Source of the DNA: Spirochaetota bacterium | GTDB lineage: Bacteria > Spirochaetota > Spirochaetia > DSM-27196 > PWMO01 | Length of the DNA stretch: 19,219 nucleotides | Direction of reading: 5' to 3' | Assembly: GCA_009908925.1 (NCBI GenBank) | Contig: JAAAOH010000357.1 | Location: 1-19,219 of the forward strand | Shown: positions 1-7,973 of the stretch, one piece after another | Layout: every line of letters begins with the position of its first letter | Numbering within the stretch: the stretch's first letter is position 1 | Translations under genes and position numbers: made by a program | The notes under the pieces: generated by a model | What the model saw: the letters and a program-made list of their open reading frames with translations, nothing else | Databases searched by the model: none | What the model was told of the DNA's origin: nothing

Positions 1-339
1 TTCCACCCCGGCAGCGTGCTTCTTTGCCAGACCGTCCTGCCAGGTGCGGAAGTGATCGATCCAGCCGCACACGGAGTACTCGTAGCGGCCCGGCTTTGCG
101 ACCCTGAACGCGGCACGGTATCGGTCGTTACCGAGCGCCTCCATTTCGGTCTCCTGCCAGCGCCCGTTCCGGCGGCGATAGCGAAGCACGATACGCACGG
201 CGTCATGGCCGTCGGCAAAAGCGTCGGCCTCGACGGTGACATCATCACCTTCAACGCGCTTGACGGGAACGCTGCCGCAGTCTATCTCGGGGAATACGCG
301 GTCTATGACTACGCGTCGTCTGCCATGGGGGATGAGCAT
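1..339 (-). CDS. glgE: GlgE N-terminus (alpha-1,4-glucan:maltose-1-phosphate maltosyltransferase), partial
   Basis: The first 113 codons are present; the rest lies beyond the left edge. Reading the minus strand from the ATG at 339 gives a protein starting MLIPHGRRRVVIDRVFPEID. Further on come the segments VKRVEGDDVTVEADAFADGH, EMEALGNDRY and YSVCGWIDHFRTWQDGL. These match the N-terminal beta-sandwich domain of GlgE, which precedes the GH13 catalytic barrel. GlgE transfers maltose from maltose-1-phosphate onto alpha-1,4-glucan in the cytoplasm, in the TreS-Pep2-GlgE route from trehalose. An in-frame TGA lies six codons upstream of the ATG with no other start codon between, so the start is secure. 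A weak GGAG lies about 19 bases upstream. It follows the TPR gene by 86 bases on the same strand and may be co-transcribed. The catalytic domain cannot be assessed. The family call rests on remembered motifs. Confidence 0.85.
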   Translation of the reverse strand, partial: MLIPHGRRRVVIDRVFPEIDCGSVPVKRVEGDDVTVEADAFADGHDAVRIVLRYRRRNGRWQETEMEALGNDRYRAAFRVAKPGRYEYSVCGWIDHFRTWQDGLAKKHAAGVE

Positions 340-425
340 ACAAAAAGGGTACTCTCAACTCCGGGACGGTATCAAGAACCGCGCCGGCCGGCGGGCTCCC
401 TGCTGCCAACAGGGTTCTTTGTACC

Positions 426-989
426 TCAGTCGTCGTGCTGAATACGCACGAGCTGCTGCTCGGCAAGCGCCCGTATATCCTCGGGTACTTCCATCTCGAG
501 CAGATTGTTGAGGGTTTCGGCGGCCTTCTCGCCGTCACCGGAGTTCAGGTAGGAGAAAGACAGGGCATAGAGGGTCAGGTAGTCGTGCGGGTTGATCTCA
601 TAGGACTTCTGCAGACACTCCTGACTCTCCTTCTGCAGACCGATCTGGCTGTAGAGTACACTGAGATTTCGCAGCACCGAGGCATTTCCGGGGTCCACAT
701 CGCGGGCCTGCTCGAGGTAGCGCCGTGCGGGGTCGTACTCGCTCTCGCGCAGATATGAGCAGCCCATCGCCTCGAGTGCCTCGACATTCTCCGGCTCGAG
801 CTTCAGGCAGAACTCGAGTGCCTTCATCGCCTTGCGGTTCTCGCCGGACTCGGTAAACGCGACCCCGATATCCGCGAGCGCACGTGGATTGTCGGGCTCA
901 TCGGCGAGAATGTTCTGAAGCAGTCCGATCGCGGACTCGAAGTCGCCATGCTGTATTCGTACCTCGGCATCCTGAAACACGTCTTCCAT
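426..989 (-). CDS. TPR-repeat protein
   Basis: This is a 187-residue soluble protein made almost wholly of tetratricopeptide repeats, with about five helix pairs at roughly residues 5-36, 37-70, 71-104, 105-138 and 139-172. Typical TPR positions are visible, for example GDFESAIGLLQNIL, NPRALADIGVAF, EPENVEALEAMGCSYL and DPGNASVLRNLSVLYSQIG. There is no signal peptide or membrane segment, so it is probably a cytoplasmic scaffold or adaptor; the partner is unknown. The frame is open further upstream to 1253, but that extension overlaps the divergent cinA-like gene and reads as Ser/Arg-rich shadow sequence. I therefore start at the ATG at 989 (MEDVFQDAEVR), which also sits just after a good promoter. 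No clear Shine-Dalgarno is seen, consistent with leaderless initiation. glgE follows 86 bases downstream. Confidence 0.85.
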   Translation of the reverse strand: MEDVFQDAEVRIQHGDFESAIGLLQNILADEPDNPRALADIGVAFTESGENRKAMKALEFCLKLEPENVEALEAMGCSYLRESEYDPARRYLEQARDVDPGNASVLRNLSVLYSQIGLQKESQECLQKSYEINPHDYLTLYALSFSYLNSGDGEKAAETLNNLLEMEVPEDIRALAEQQLVRIQHDD

Positions 990-997
990 ACACGAGT

Positions 998-1026
998 AAA
1001 ATACTGATACATCTGCGCGGGTGCAA
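998..1026 (-). promoter_or_regulatory. Sigma70-like promoter of the TPR gene
   Basis: On the minus strand TTGCAC (1026-1021) is followed after 17 bases by TATTTT (1003-998). The start codon lies only 8 bases beyond the -10 box, so transcription would begin at or next to the ATG and give a leaderless or nearly leaderless mRNA. Inferred from consensus match only. Confidence 0.5.
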
Positions 1027-1046
1027 GCGACGCGGCGCCCGAATTG

Positions 1047-1074
1047 TTGACCGGCGGTAGTCATCGGGTATACA
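1047..1074 (+). promoter_or_regulatory. Sigma70-like promoter of the cinA-like gene
   Basis: TTGACC (1047-1052), a 16-base spacer, then TATACA (1069-1074). The ATG at 1084 is 9 bases after the -10 box, so the transcript would start about 0-3 bases before the start codon. No Shine-Dalgarno is present. The -35 box lies 20 bases from the -35 box of the divergent TPR promoter, with a GGCGCC palindrome (1034-1039) between them. Confidence 0.55.
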
Positions 1075-1083
1075 ACACTGCCT

Positions 1084-1839
1084 ATGATCGCGCTCCTCGT
1101 CATCGGCGACGAAATCCTCGCAGGCGATATCCGGGAAGAGAACATCTCCTTCATGATCGATACTCTGAGCCGCGCCGGGCACCGCCTCGGTGAGGTGCGT
1201 ATCGTGCGCGACGAGGTCGACATGATCGCCGAGTCCTTTCGCGAGCTCTGCATGCGCTACGACTACGTCATCAGTGCCGGCGGCGTGGGCCCGACCCATG
1301 ACGACGTTACCCTCGAAGGCGCTGCCGCCGCATTCGGCGCCGAGCTCGAGCTCAATACCGACATGGAGACGTTTCTCGCCGACCACTACGGCGGCGAGCT
1401 CAGCGCCTCGGCGCGGCGCATGGCGATGCTGCCGGGAGACAGCGAAATCATCATCGGCAGCGGGCATCGGTGGCCCATCATCAAACGGGGCAATGCCTTC
1501 ATCCTGCCCGGTCTGCCGGTCGCCCTGCGCGACAAGATCGGCCGCGTGGCACAGATGATCCCGGCCGCCGGCGACGGGTGGATGGGCGTGCTCTACGTGA
1601 GCTGCGACGAAACGGACCTCGCCGAGTGGCTCTCGGACCTGCAGAGCCGAAGCGGGAGCGTGAAGATCGGCTCCTACCCCGTCATCGAGGACGGCCGCTT
1701 TCACACCCGCATCACCATAAAGAGCGACGACCGGGAGGCCGCCGGCGCCGCCTTCGAAGAGGCCCGGTCCTACTTCCGCGGGGCCGGCTGGCTCCTGAGC
1801 GACATCGAGCCGGCCCAGCATCTCGAAGCCGAAGCATGA
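1084..1839 (+). CDS. CinA N-domain-type protein (MoCF/MoaB-Mog-like fold), lacks amidase domain
   Basis: This 251-residue protein belongs to the competence/damage-inducible protein A (CinA) N-terminal family, which has the molybdopterin-binding (MoCF) fold. Visible motifs are VIGDEILAGDI (residues 6-16), the conserved loop SAGGVGPTHDDVT (64-76) and ILPGLPVALRDKI, the substrate-pocket loop. Full CinA proteins are about 410-430 residues and carry a C-terminal NMN-deamidase (PncC) domain. That domain is absent here, and a different alpha/beta region ends the protein. The N-domain family is linked to ADP-ribose/NAD-related pyrophosphatase activity and to pterin-type binding; the substrate here is not shown. 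The stop overlaps the ATG of the next gene (ATGA), so the two are translationally coupled. A good promoter ends 9 bases upstream and there is no SD. Confidence 0.85.
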   Translation: MIALLVIGDEILAGDIREENISFMIDTLSRAGHRLGEVRIVRDEVDMIAESFRELCMRYDYVISAGGVGPTHDDVTLEGAAAAFGAELELNTDMETFLADHYGGELSASARRMAMLPGDSEIIIGSGHRWPIIKRGNAFILPGLPVALRDKIGRVAQMIPAAGDGWMGVLYVSCDETDLAEWLSDLQSRSGSVKIGSYPVIEDGRFHTRITIKSDDREAAGAAFEEARSYFRGAGWLLSDIEPAQHLEAEA

Positions 1840-2552
1840 GCGCGCGAACTCTTCTCTGTCTGCACGGCTTCGGCGTACGCGGGTATTTCTGGGAGGTGAT
1901 CAAGCCTCACCTCGAAGGCGTGTACGAGCGGGTGCTGACCCCGGACCTGCAGATGGACACGATAGAGACCGTTCTCGAGAGTGGTCGCCGCCTCGCGCAG
2001 GAGGCCGCAGCGGAGGACGGTGCGCCGGTTGCGATCATCGGACACAGCCTCGGTGGTGTGGTGGCCGCGCTCGCAGCGCGCGATCTCGGCGCCCCGGTTG
2101 TCGACCGTGTCGTGCTCGTGGCTCCGCCCTTCGGCGAGGCGGCGGAGCCCCCCGGACCCGTTCTCCGCTTCCTGCTCCGGCACAAGCTGATTCCCGACTT
2201 CCTCTCGCGCCCGCAGTTTTTCTCATCCCAGACGCCCGTGCGCATCCAGAAGTCGATGTTCAAACGCGCCGTCGACGAGAGTGCCGAGCTCAAGAGCCTG
2301 ATCTTCCAGCCGAAACGTTTTCACACCGACCTGTTCGAGGGTCCGCTCCCGGTGCCCACGCTGGTGGTCGCGAGCGAGGCCGACAGGGTCGTGCCGGCGC
2401 GGGAGTCGCTCGAGTTCGCCGAACGCATCGGAGCGGCGACCGAGGTGTACGGGGCCGGACGGAATATCGGCCATGATGATTTCACCTCCGCGCCGAACAT
2501 CGCCGAGGAGCTCGCCCGACGCGTTCGCAGCTTCGCCGAAACCGACGCGTAG
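1836..2552 (+). CDS. Alpha/beta-fold hydrolase
   Basis: This is a 238-residue single-domain serine hydrolase. The oxyanion region LCLHGFGVRGYFW (residues 8-20), the nucleophile elbow GHSLGG with Ser71, the acid Asp183 in ASEADRVVP, and His213 in GHDDF form a complete catalytic triad. No signal peptide is seen, so it is probably cytoplasmic. The substrate is unknown; the family includes esterases, lipases and C-C hydrolases. The start is set by the ATGA overlap with the cinA-like gene. The open frame runs further upstream to 1470, but that part is out-of-frame sequence within the upstream gene. It ends 15 bases before polX, so all three probably share a transcript. Confidence 0.85.
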   Translation: MSARTLLCLHGFGVRGYFWEVIKPHLEGVYERVLTPDLQMDTIETVLESGRRLAQEAAAEDGAPVAIIGHSLGGVVAALAARDLGAPVVDRVVLVAPPFGEAAEPPGPVLRFLLRHKLIPDFLSRPQFFSSQTPVRIQKSMFKRAVDESAELKSLIFQPKRFHTDLFEGPLPVPTLVVASEADRVVPARESLEFAERIGAATEVYGAGRNIGHDDFTSAPNIAEELARRVRSFAETDA

Positions 2553-2567
2553 CAGTACGTTAAGACT

Positions 2568-4322
2568 ATGCCCGTGCGAAACGCCGAAATCGCCGAAATA
2601 TTCGAGAAACTGGCCGATCTCCTAGCAATCAAGGGGGAAAATCAGTTCCGCATTCGCGCCTACCGCAACGCCGCGCGCACCATCTCCGGGCTGCAGTCCG
2701 GTGTCCGGGAGCTGGTGGAGCGCGGCGAGGAGCTCTCCGACTACCAGGGCATCGGTAAGGCCATCGCGGAGAAAATCGTCGAGATCGTGGAGACCGGCAC
2801 ACTCTCCCAGCTCGAAGAACTAACAAAGGAGCTCCCCGAAGGACTTCTCGACCTGCTGAGGATCCCCGAGCTCGGTCCGCGGCGTGTGAAGGAGCTCTAC
2901 GAGGAGCTCGAAATAACGAACATCGACGCCCTTGCCTCCGCGCTCGAGGACGGACGGGTGCGGGAGCTCGAGGGCTTCGGTGAGAAGCTCGAGCAGTCCC
3001 TGCTCTCGCAGGTGAAGGCGATGCGCGACCGCGAGGAGGAGCACCGGCTTCTCCTGCCCGCTGCCGAGGAAGTCGCCGAAGAGATGGTGGCCTATCTGAA
3101 GAAGCATGGTGATGTGAAACGCATCGCGGTGGCCGGAAGCTACCGCCGGCGCAAGCAGACCGTGGGCGATCTCGACATTCTCGTGGTCGCGGGCGAGGGT
3201 TCCGCGGGCGGCGGCGGTGCGGCGGCCGGCGGCATCATGGACGTGTTCACCGGCCACGAGGACGTGAGGCGCGTCTCGATGAAGGGCGAGACCCGCTCCT
3301 CGGTGGTGCTGCGCTCGGGGGTGCAGATCGATCTGCGCGTCCTCGAGGCGGAGAGCTACGGCTCGGCGCTACAGTACTTCACCGGCTCGAAGGAGCACAA
3401 TATCGCCGTACGCCGCGTGGCGCAGGAGCAGGGACTGAAGGTCAGCGAGTACGGCATCTTCCGCGGCGACGAGCAGGTAGCGGGCGCCGAGGAGGAGGAG
3501 ATGTACACGACTCTCGGCCTCGCGTGGGTCCCGCCGGAGCTGCGGGAGGACCGCGGAGAAGTGGAGGCTGCCCGTGCGGGAGCGCTTCCCGAGCTCGTTA
3601 CCGTGGAGGACATCCGCGGCGATCTTCACTCCCACACCAACGCGAGCGACGGCAGCTTCACCCTCGAGGAGATGGCCGAGGCGGCGCAGGCCCGCGGCTA
3701 CGAGTATCTGGCGGTGAGCGACCATTCCAAGAGTCTGACCGTCGCCCGCGGGCTCGACGAGGACCGGCTGGCACGGCAGATAGACGACATCGCCGAGCTC
3801 AACGAGAGCTTCGATGGCTTTCGGCTGCTCCGCTCGATAGAGGTGGACATCCTCGACGACGGGCGCCTCGATCTCTCCGACGAGATCCTCGCCCGCCTCG
3901 ACCTCGTCATCTGCTCGATTCATTCGGGCCTCAACAAAACCGAAGAGAAACAGACCGAGCGAATCATCCGGGCCATGGATAATCCCCACTGCAGCATCAT
4001 CGGCCACCCCACCGGCCGACTTCTCGGCTCACGAGATGCCTACCCGGTCAACATGCAGCGCCTGCTCGAGGCGGCGGCCGAACGGGGGGTCTCCTTCGAG
4101 ATAAACGCGCAGCCCGAACGTCTCGACCTGCGTGATGAAGATGCACATGCCGCGCGAGAGCTGGGGATCAGGATTTCCATCGCGACCGATGCACACGCCC
4201 CCGCAAATCTCGCGTTCATGCGCTACGGAGTGGACCAGGCCCGGCGCGGGTGGCTCCGAACCGCCGATGTTTTGAACACCCGGCCGTGGTCGGAGCTCGG
4301 CCCGCTGCTGAAGCGGGGGTGA
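2568..4322 (+). CDS. polX: DNA polymerase X family protein with PHP domain (PolX)
   Basis: At 584 residues this is close to Bacillus PolX (about 570). The N-terminal region (1-160) has the 8-kDa helical domain and helix-hairpin-helix elements (YQGIGKAIAEKI 59-70; IPELGPRRV 99-107). The nucleotidyltransferase palm carries GSYRRRKQTVGDLDILV (190-206) with metal ligands Asp201 and Asp203 and the third Asp255 in VQIDLRV. The C-terminal PHP domain has DLHSHTNASDG (352-362), SDHSKS, SIEVDIL, CSIHSG, GHPTGRLLGSR and ATDAHAPAN, so its metal-binding His/Asp set looks intact. Such enzymes do gap-filling synthesis in base-excision repair, and the PHP domain supplies 3'-5' exonuclease and AP-site processing. 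An odd feature is a Gly/Ala-rich insert at residues 208-222, between the catalytic aspartates. SD is weak; a poor -10-like TACGTT lies 6 bases before the ATG. ligA follows. Confidence 0.95.
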   Translation: MPVRNAEIAEIFEKLADLLAIKGENQFRIRAYRNAARTISGLQSGVRELVERGEELSDYQGIGKAIAEKIVEIVETGTLSQLEELTKELPEGLLDLLRIPELGPRRVKELYEELEITNIDALASALEDGRVRELEGFGEKLEQSLLSQVKAMRDREEEHRLLLPAAEEVAEEMVAYLKKHGDVKRIAVAGSYRRRKQTVGDLDILVVAGEGSAGGGGAAAGGIMDVFTGHEDVRRVSMKGETRSSVVLRSGVQIDLRVLEAESYGSALQYFTGSKEHNIAVRRVAQEQGLKVSEYGIFRGDEQVAGAEEEEMYTTLGLAWVPPELREDRGEVEAARAGALPELVTVEDIRGDLHSHTNASDGSFTLEEMAEAAQARGYEYLAVSDHSKSLTVARGLDEDRLARQIDDIAELNESFDGFRLLRSIEVDILDDGRLDLSDEILARLDLVICSIHSGLNKTEEKQTERIIRAMDNPHCSIIGHPTGRLLGSRDAYPVNMQRLLEAAAERGVSFEINAQPERLDLRDEDAHAARELGIRISIATDAHAPANLAFMRYGVDQARRGWLRTADVLNTRPWSELGPLLKRG

Positions 4323-4364
4323 GACAGCGCGGCCCCGCGGACGCGGACCACAAGAGGAGAACGT

Positions 4365-6452
4365 ATGGCGACGGACACCCCCTACACGAGCCCACCGGTG
4401 GACACGAACTTCGAGCCGGCGGGCTCGCTCTCGCCCGAGGCGGCGGCCGGGCAGGCGAAAGAGCTCGCCGAGGCGCTGAACTACCACAACCACCGCTACT
4501 ACGTGGAGGTGGCCCCGGCGGTCTCGGACGAGGTATACGACGCACTCTTCCGACGGCTTCAGGAGCTCGAGGCCACCTTTCCCGAGCTTCAGAGCGAGAC
4601 CTCACCGACGCAGCGGGTCGGGGCAGCTCCCGTGGACGAGCTCTCCCGTATCGAGCACCAGGCGCCGATGCTCAGCCTCAACTCGAGCCTCGAGGTATCG
4701 GAAGTCTCCGACTTTCACCGCTTCATAGAGCGCAATTCCGACGGGCGGAGCTTCCGGTATGTGGTGGAGCCCAAGCTTGACGGGCTCTCGGTGGAAATCG
4801 TCTACCGTGACGGGCGCTTCTCCTACGGAGCCACGAGGGGCGACGGGCGCGTCGGAGAGGATATCTCTCGCAATCTCAAGACGATCCCGGCCATCCCGCT
4901 CGAACTCCGGGCCGAGGGCGATCCGCCGGCATTCCTCGCGGTCCGCGGAGAGATCTTCATGCTCAAGAGCGGGTTCCGGGAGCTGAACCGCAGACGCACC
5001 GAGCGTGGGGACGAGCCCTTCGCCAATCCGCGAAACGCCGCGGCAGGGACGGTTCGCCAGCTCGACCCGAAGAACACCGCGGGGAAGCCGCTCGACATCT
5101 TCTTCTACGACATCCTCGCCTCCGACCGGACGGACTTCGACTCTCACACGCAGGTGCTCGACCTCTTCCCCGACTGGGGCCTCAAGACCAACCCCCTGAA
5201 CGAAGTCTGCACCTCGGTGGACGAGCTCTCCGCCTATCGCGACCGCCTCGCGGAGTCACGTGAGGAGCTCGACTACGAGATAGACGGGATCGTCATAAAG
5301 ATCGACTCCTACGAGTTCCGGGAAGACCTCGGCTACCGAAACCGCAGCCCGCGCTGGGCGCTCGCATGGAAGTTTCCACCGCGAAAGGAGACCTCCAGGG
5401 TCGAGGACATCGTCGTGCAGGTCGGTCGTACCGGCATACTCACCCCGGTCGCGCTGCTCGACCCGGTGAACATCGGCGGGGCGACGGTGAGCCGCGCGAC
5501 GCTCCACAACGAGGACGAGGTTCTCCGCAAGGACGTGCGGGTGGGAGACCGCGTGCGGGTGATCCGCGCGGGAGACGTCATTCCGGAGGTCAGCGAGGTG
5601 GTCGACCGCGAGGCGAGCGGACGGGGCGAGCCCTTTGCCATGCCCGAGAGCTGTCCGGTATGCGGGACCCCGGTGGAGCGCGAGGGGGCCTACTACTTCT
5701 GCCCGGCCGGGCTCTCCTGCCCCGCGCAGCTCACCGGCAGACTCATTCACTTCGTCTCCCGGGAGGCCATGGATATCGAGAACCTCGGCGAGAAGAACAT
5801 CACCCAACTCGTAAACAGGGGCATCATCCGGACCATCGCCGATCTCTACTACCTCGACGTCGGTGACCTCGAGGCACTCGATGGCTTCGCCGAGAAGTCG
5901 GCCCGAAACGTCTACGAGGCCATCCAGGGCTCGAAGACACGGCCGCTCAATCACTTCATCTACGCCCTCGGTATCCGGCATGCGGGTGCGCACGTCGCGG
6001 AGGTTCTCGCACGACACTTCGGGAGCATAGAGGCGCTCGAAGACGCCCCGGTCGATGAGCTCTCCACAATATCCGACATCGGGGGGCAGACCGCCGAGAG
6101 CATCCACGCCTTTTTTGCGGAGGAGGAGAACCGCCGCATCCTCGCGCGGATGCGGCGGGCCGGCGTGGAGCCGCAACCGCTCGACGAGGGCCCCTCGGCC
6201 GGCCCCTTGAGCGGCATGACCTTTGTGCTTACCGGAAGCCTCGAGCACTACACTCGCACCGAAGCGCGGCGGCAGATCGAGGAACGGGGCGGGAAGGTTA
6301 CGTCCTCGGTCAGCAGCGCCACCGACTACGTGGTAGCCGGCGCGGACCCCGGCAGCAAGCTCGATCAGGCGCGAAAGAAAGGCACGCCGGTGATCACCGA
6401 GGAAGAGTTCACGGCCCTTCTCGCCGGGCGGTCCCCGGACGCCGGGCGGTAG
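4365..6452 (+). CDS. ligA: NAD-dependent DNA ligase
   Basis: At 695 residues this is a full-length LigA. It seals nicks using NAD+ in replication and repair. Domain Ia (about 30-95) has the YYVEVAPAVSDEVYDALFRR motif. The adenylation domain has the active-site Lys137 in EPKLDGLS and the TRGDGRVGEDIS motif. The OB fold follows; then comes a four-cysteine zinc site at Cys430, Cys433, Cys446 and Cys452. Helix-hairpin-helix segments are next (YALGIRHAGAHVAEVL and DIGGQTAESI). A C-terminal BRCT domain spans about 614-690 (LSGMTFVLTGSLEHY). It has a short, low-complexity N-terminal extension of about 25 residues. The start is supported by a strong SD, AAGAGGAG at 4352-4359, five bases before the ATG. 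It is the last gene of the repair-related run with polX, 42 bases apart. Confidence 0.97.
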   Translation: MATDTPYTSPPVDTNFEPAGSLSPEAAAGQAKELAEALNYHNHRYYVEVAPAVSDEVYDALFRRLQELEATFPELQSETSPTQRVGAAPVDELSRIEHQAPMLSLNSSLEVSEVSDFHRFIERNSDGRSFRYVVEPKLDGLSVEIVYRDGRFSYGATRGDGRVGEDISRNLKTIPAIPLELRAEGDPPAFLAVRGEIFMLKSGFRELNRRRTERGDEPFANPRNAAAGTVRQLDPKNTAGKPLDIFFYDILASDRTDFDSHTQVLDLFPDWGLKTNPLNEVCTSVDELSAYRDRLAESREELDYEIDGIVIKIDSYEFREDLGYRNRSPRWALAWKFPPRKETSRVEDIVVQVGRTGILTPVALLDPVNIGGATVSRATLHNEDEVLRKDVRVGDRVRVIRAGDVIPEVSEVVDREASGRGEPFAMPESCPVCGTPVEREGAYYFCPAGLSCPAQLTGRLIHFVSREAMDIENLGEKNITQLVNRGIIRTIADLYYLDVGDLEALDGFAEKSARNVYEAIQGSKTRPLNHFIYALGIRHAGAHVAEVLARHFGSIEALEDAPVDELSTISDIGGQTAESIHAFFAEEENRRILARMRRAGVEPQPLDEGPSAGPLSGMTFVLTGSLEHYTRTEARRQIEERGGKVTSSVSSATDYVVAGADPGSKLDQARKKGTPVITEEEFTALLAGRSPDAGR

Positions 6453-6453
6453 T

Positions 6454-6487
6454 CCAAACAGGGTATAGCGCCCCGTAGGCCGTTTGG
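6454..6487. repeat. Inverted repeat upstream of the kaiC-like gene
   Basis: CCAAAC (6454-6459) and GTTTGG (6482-6487) form a 6-bp inverted repeat with a 22-base centre. It lies right after the ligA stop and its right arm abuts the -10 box of the kaiC-like gene. It could be an operator or part of a weak ligA terminator. There is no T-tract, so a classical intrinsic terminator is unlikely. Confidence 0.3.
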
Positions 6488-6488
6488 C

Positions 6489-6494
6489 TATAAT
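6489..6494 (+). promoter_or_regulatory. Perfect TATAAT -10 box of the kaiC-like operon
   Basis: TATAAT at 6489-6494 ends 12 bases before the ATG at 6507. No good -35 is seen 16-18 bases upstream; TTTGG precedes the box, near an extended -10. The predicted transcript would have a leader of only about 5-6 bases and no SD. Confidence 0.5.
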
Positions 6495-6506
6495 TCGCTC
6501 GAACAG

Positions 6507-7973
6507 ATGACTACACCAGATGAACGACGATCCTCCGGGATACGGGGACTTGATACGGTACTGCGCGGGGGGTTCCTGCCACAGCGTAGCTACCTGGTGA
6601 CCGGCGCTCCCGGCACCGGGAAAACCATCCTCGGACACCACTTTCTGGATGCAGGGCTCGGGCTCGAAGAGCAGCCGCTTCTCATAACGTTCTCCGAGCC
6701 TGCTGCGTCGCTGAAGCGAAACCTCGGGAACCTGGGATTCTCATTCGACCGTATCAACGTACTCGACCTCACACCGCCGGTGGAACTGTTCTCGGATGCG
6801 GACCAGAGCTACGATCTGCTCTCCCCGGCTGAGACCGAACGGGAACCCGTGCTGCGGCGCATAGCGGATACGGTGAACGAGCTCAAACCGCATCGCGTCT
6901 TCGTAGACGGCCTGAACGGGCTGCGCTACTACGCGGCCGACGAGGGCGACTTCCTGCGCTCGGTGCAGGCGTTTCTTCAGTTCATCACGGCCCGCGGCGC
7001 GACGGTTCTCGTAACCGCTGAGCCCACCGTCGGCCGCAGCAGTGAGGACCTGGAGCACCTCGTCGACGGCAGTCTCACCCTCACCTTCACGCAGAATTCG
7101 CGGAAAGTATCCGTATCCAAGTTTCGCGGCTCCGGTTTCTCCGGCGGCGAGCACACGTTGCGCATCGGCGATGAAGGCATCTCGGTGTTCCCGACACTCA
7201 CCGCCCGCAGGGATCTGCCGGAGCGGAGCACCGTGCAGATTCCCTTCTCCATCGAGAGCCTGGACCAGAAACTGCACGGCGGGATAGAGCCGGGTACGGT
7301 CACCCTCCTCACCGGCCCCCCGGGGGTTGGGAAGACGACACTCGGTATGCAGTTCATGCGCAGCGCCGCGCTGCTTGGCGAGCGCGTCGTGGTCTACAGC
7401 TTCGACGAGGAGCCTGCGCTCATCGAGCAACGCTGCCGGGCGGTCGGACTCGATCTCTCCGACCTGCAGCGCGACGGGCGGCTGCTCATCGAGAAGGTGG
7501 AGCCCCTCGAGTATTCGGCCGAAGAGTTCGCCGACTGGGTCAAGCATGCCGTGGAGGAAGGCGGAGCACGCTGCGTCATGGTGGACAGCCTTTCGGGCTA
7601 CAGCCTCTCGATTGCCGACGAGCGCCCGATCCCCCGACTGCACGCCCTCAGCAAGTACCTGACCTCGGCCGGCGTCTCTCTCATCATCGCCGAGGAAATG
7701 TCTGCGATCACCGGCGACTTCCGGCCGACGGAGTCGCGCATCAGCTATCTCTCCGACAACATCATCTTTCTCAGATACATAGAACGATTCAATGAGACGT
7801 CGGAAAGTGTCGAGCTGCACAAGATCCTCGGTGTGCTCAAGAAACGCCTGTCCGACTTCGACAAGGGCCTTCATGCCTTCGATATCACGCCCGAAGGGAT
7901 CCGGGTGGGCGGGAAGCCACTGGGATCACGCAGCCTCCTCGGAGGCCCGCATCCGCTGTCAGAGAAGCCATGA
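6507..7973 (+). CDS. KaiC-like double RecA-domain ATPase
   Basis: This 488-residue protein has two tandem KaiC/RecA domains. CI has GIRGLDTVLRGGFL (11-24), Walker A GAPGTGKT (33-40) and Walker B VFVDGLNG (131-138). CII has Walker A GPPGVGKT (270-277), catalytic Glu301-Glu302 in SFDEEPALIE, and Walker B CVMVDSLSG (356-364). The CII C-terminal segment RISYLSDNIIFLRYIE aligns with the KaiC autophosphorylation region. By this alignment KaiC S431 corresponds to Ser413, T432 to Tyr414 and T426 to Thr408. CI has Ser-Glu (63-64) where KaiC has Glu-Glu. No kaiA or kaiB is visible nearby. Family members act as ATP-driven hexameric signalling ATPases; a clock role is not implied. The stop overlaps the next ATG (ATGA), coupling it to a histidine kinase. 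No SD; the -10 box lies 12 bases upstream. Confidence 0.9.
   Translation: MTTPDERRSSGIRGLDTVLRGGFLPQRSYLVTGAPGTGKTILGHHFLDAGLGLEEQPLLITFSEPAASLKRNLGNLGFSFDRINVLDLTPPVELFSDADQSYDLLSPAETEREPVLRRIADTVNELKPHRVFVDGLNGLRYYAADEGDFLRSVQAFLQFITARGATVLVTAEPTVGRSSEDLEHLVDGSLTLTFTQNSRKVSVSKFRGSGFSGGEHTLRIGDEGISVFPTLTARRDLPERSTVQIPFSIESLDQKLHGGIEPGTVTLLTGPPGVGKTTLGMQFMRSAALLGERVVVYSFDEEPALIEQRCRAVGLDLSDLQRDGRLLIEKVEPLEYSAEEFADWVKHAVEEGGARCVMVDSLSGYSLSIADERPIPRLHALSKYLTSAGVSLIIAEEMSAITGDFRPTESRISYLSDNIIFLRYIERFNETSESVELHKILGVLKKRLSDFDKGLHAFDITPEGIRVGGKPLGSRSLLGGPHPLSEKP

Noticed and set aside
378..425. CCCTG...CAGGG hairpin and GC palindrome between the TPR gene and glgE
   Set aside because: Only a 5-bp stem, and on the minus strand no T-tract follows, so it does not support a terminator.
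16..441. 141-residue plus-strand open frame at the left edge
   Set aside because: The minus strand encodes a convincing GlgE N-terminus across the same bases.
990..1253. N-terminal extension of the TPR frame up to 1253
   Set aside because: It overlaps the cinA-like gene and both promoters, and its composition is Ser/Arg-rich shadow; the ATG at 989 begins the TPR pattern.
5256..6641. 461-residue open frame antisense to ligA and the kaiC start
   Set aside because: It lies wholly across strongly conserved ligA coding sequence, has no recognisable domain and is a typical high-GC antisense shadow.
6741..7874. 377-residue open frame antisense to the kaiC-like gene
   Set aside because: It overlaps both Walker motifs of the real gene and has no start signal or domain of its own.
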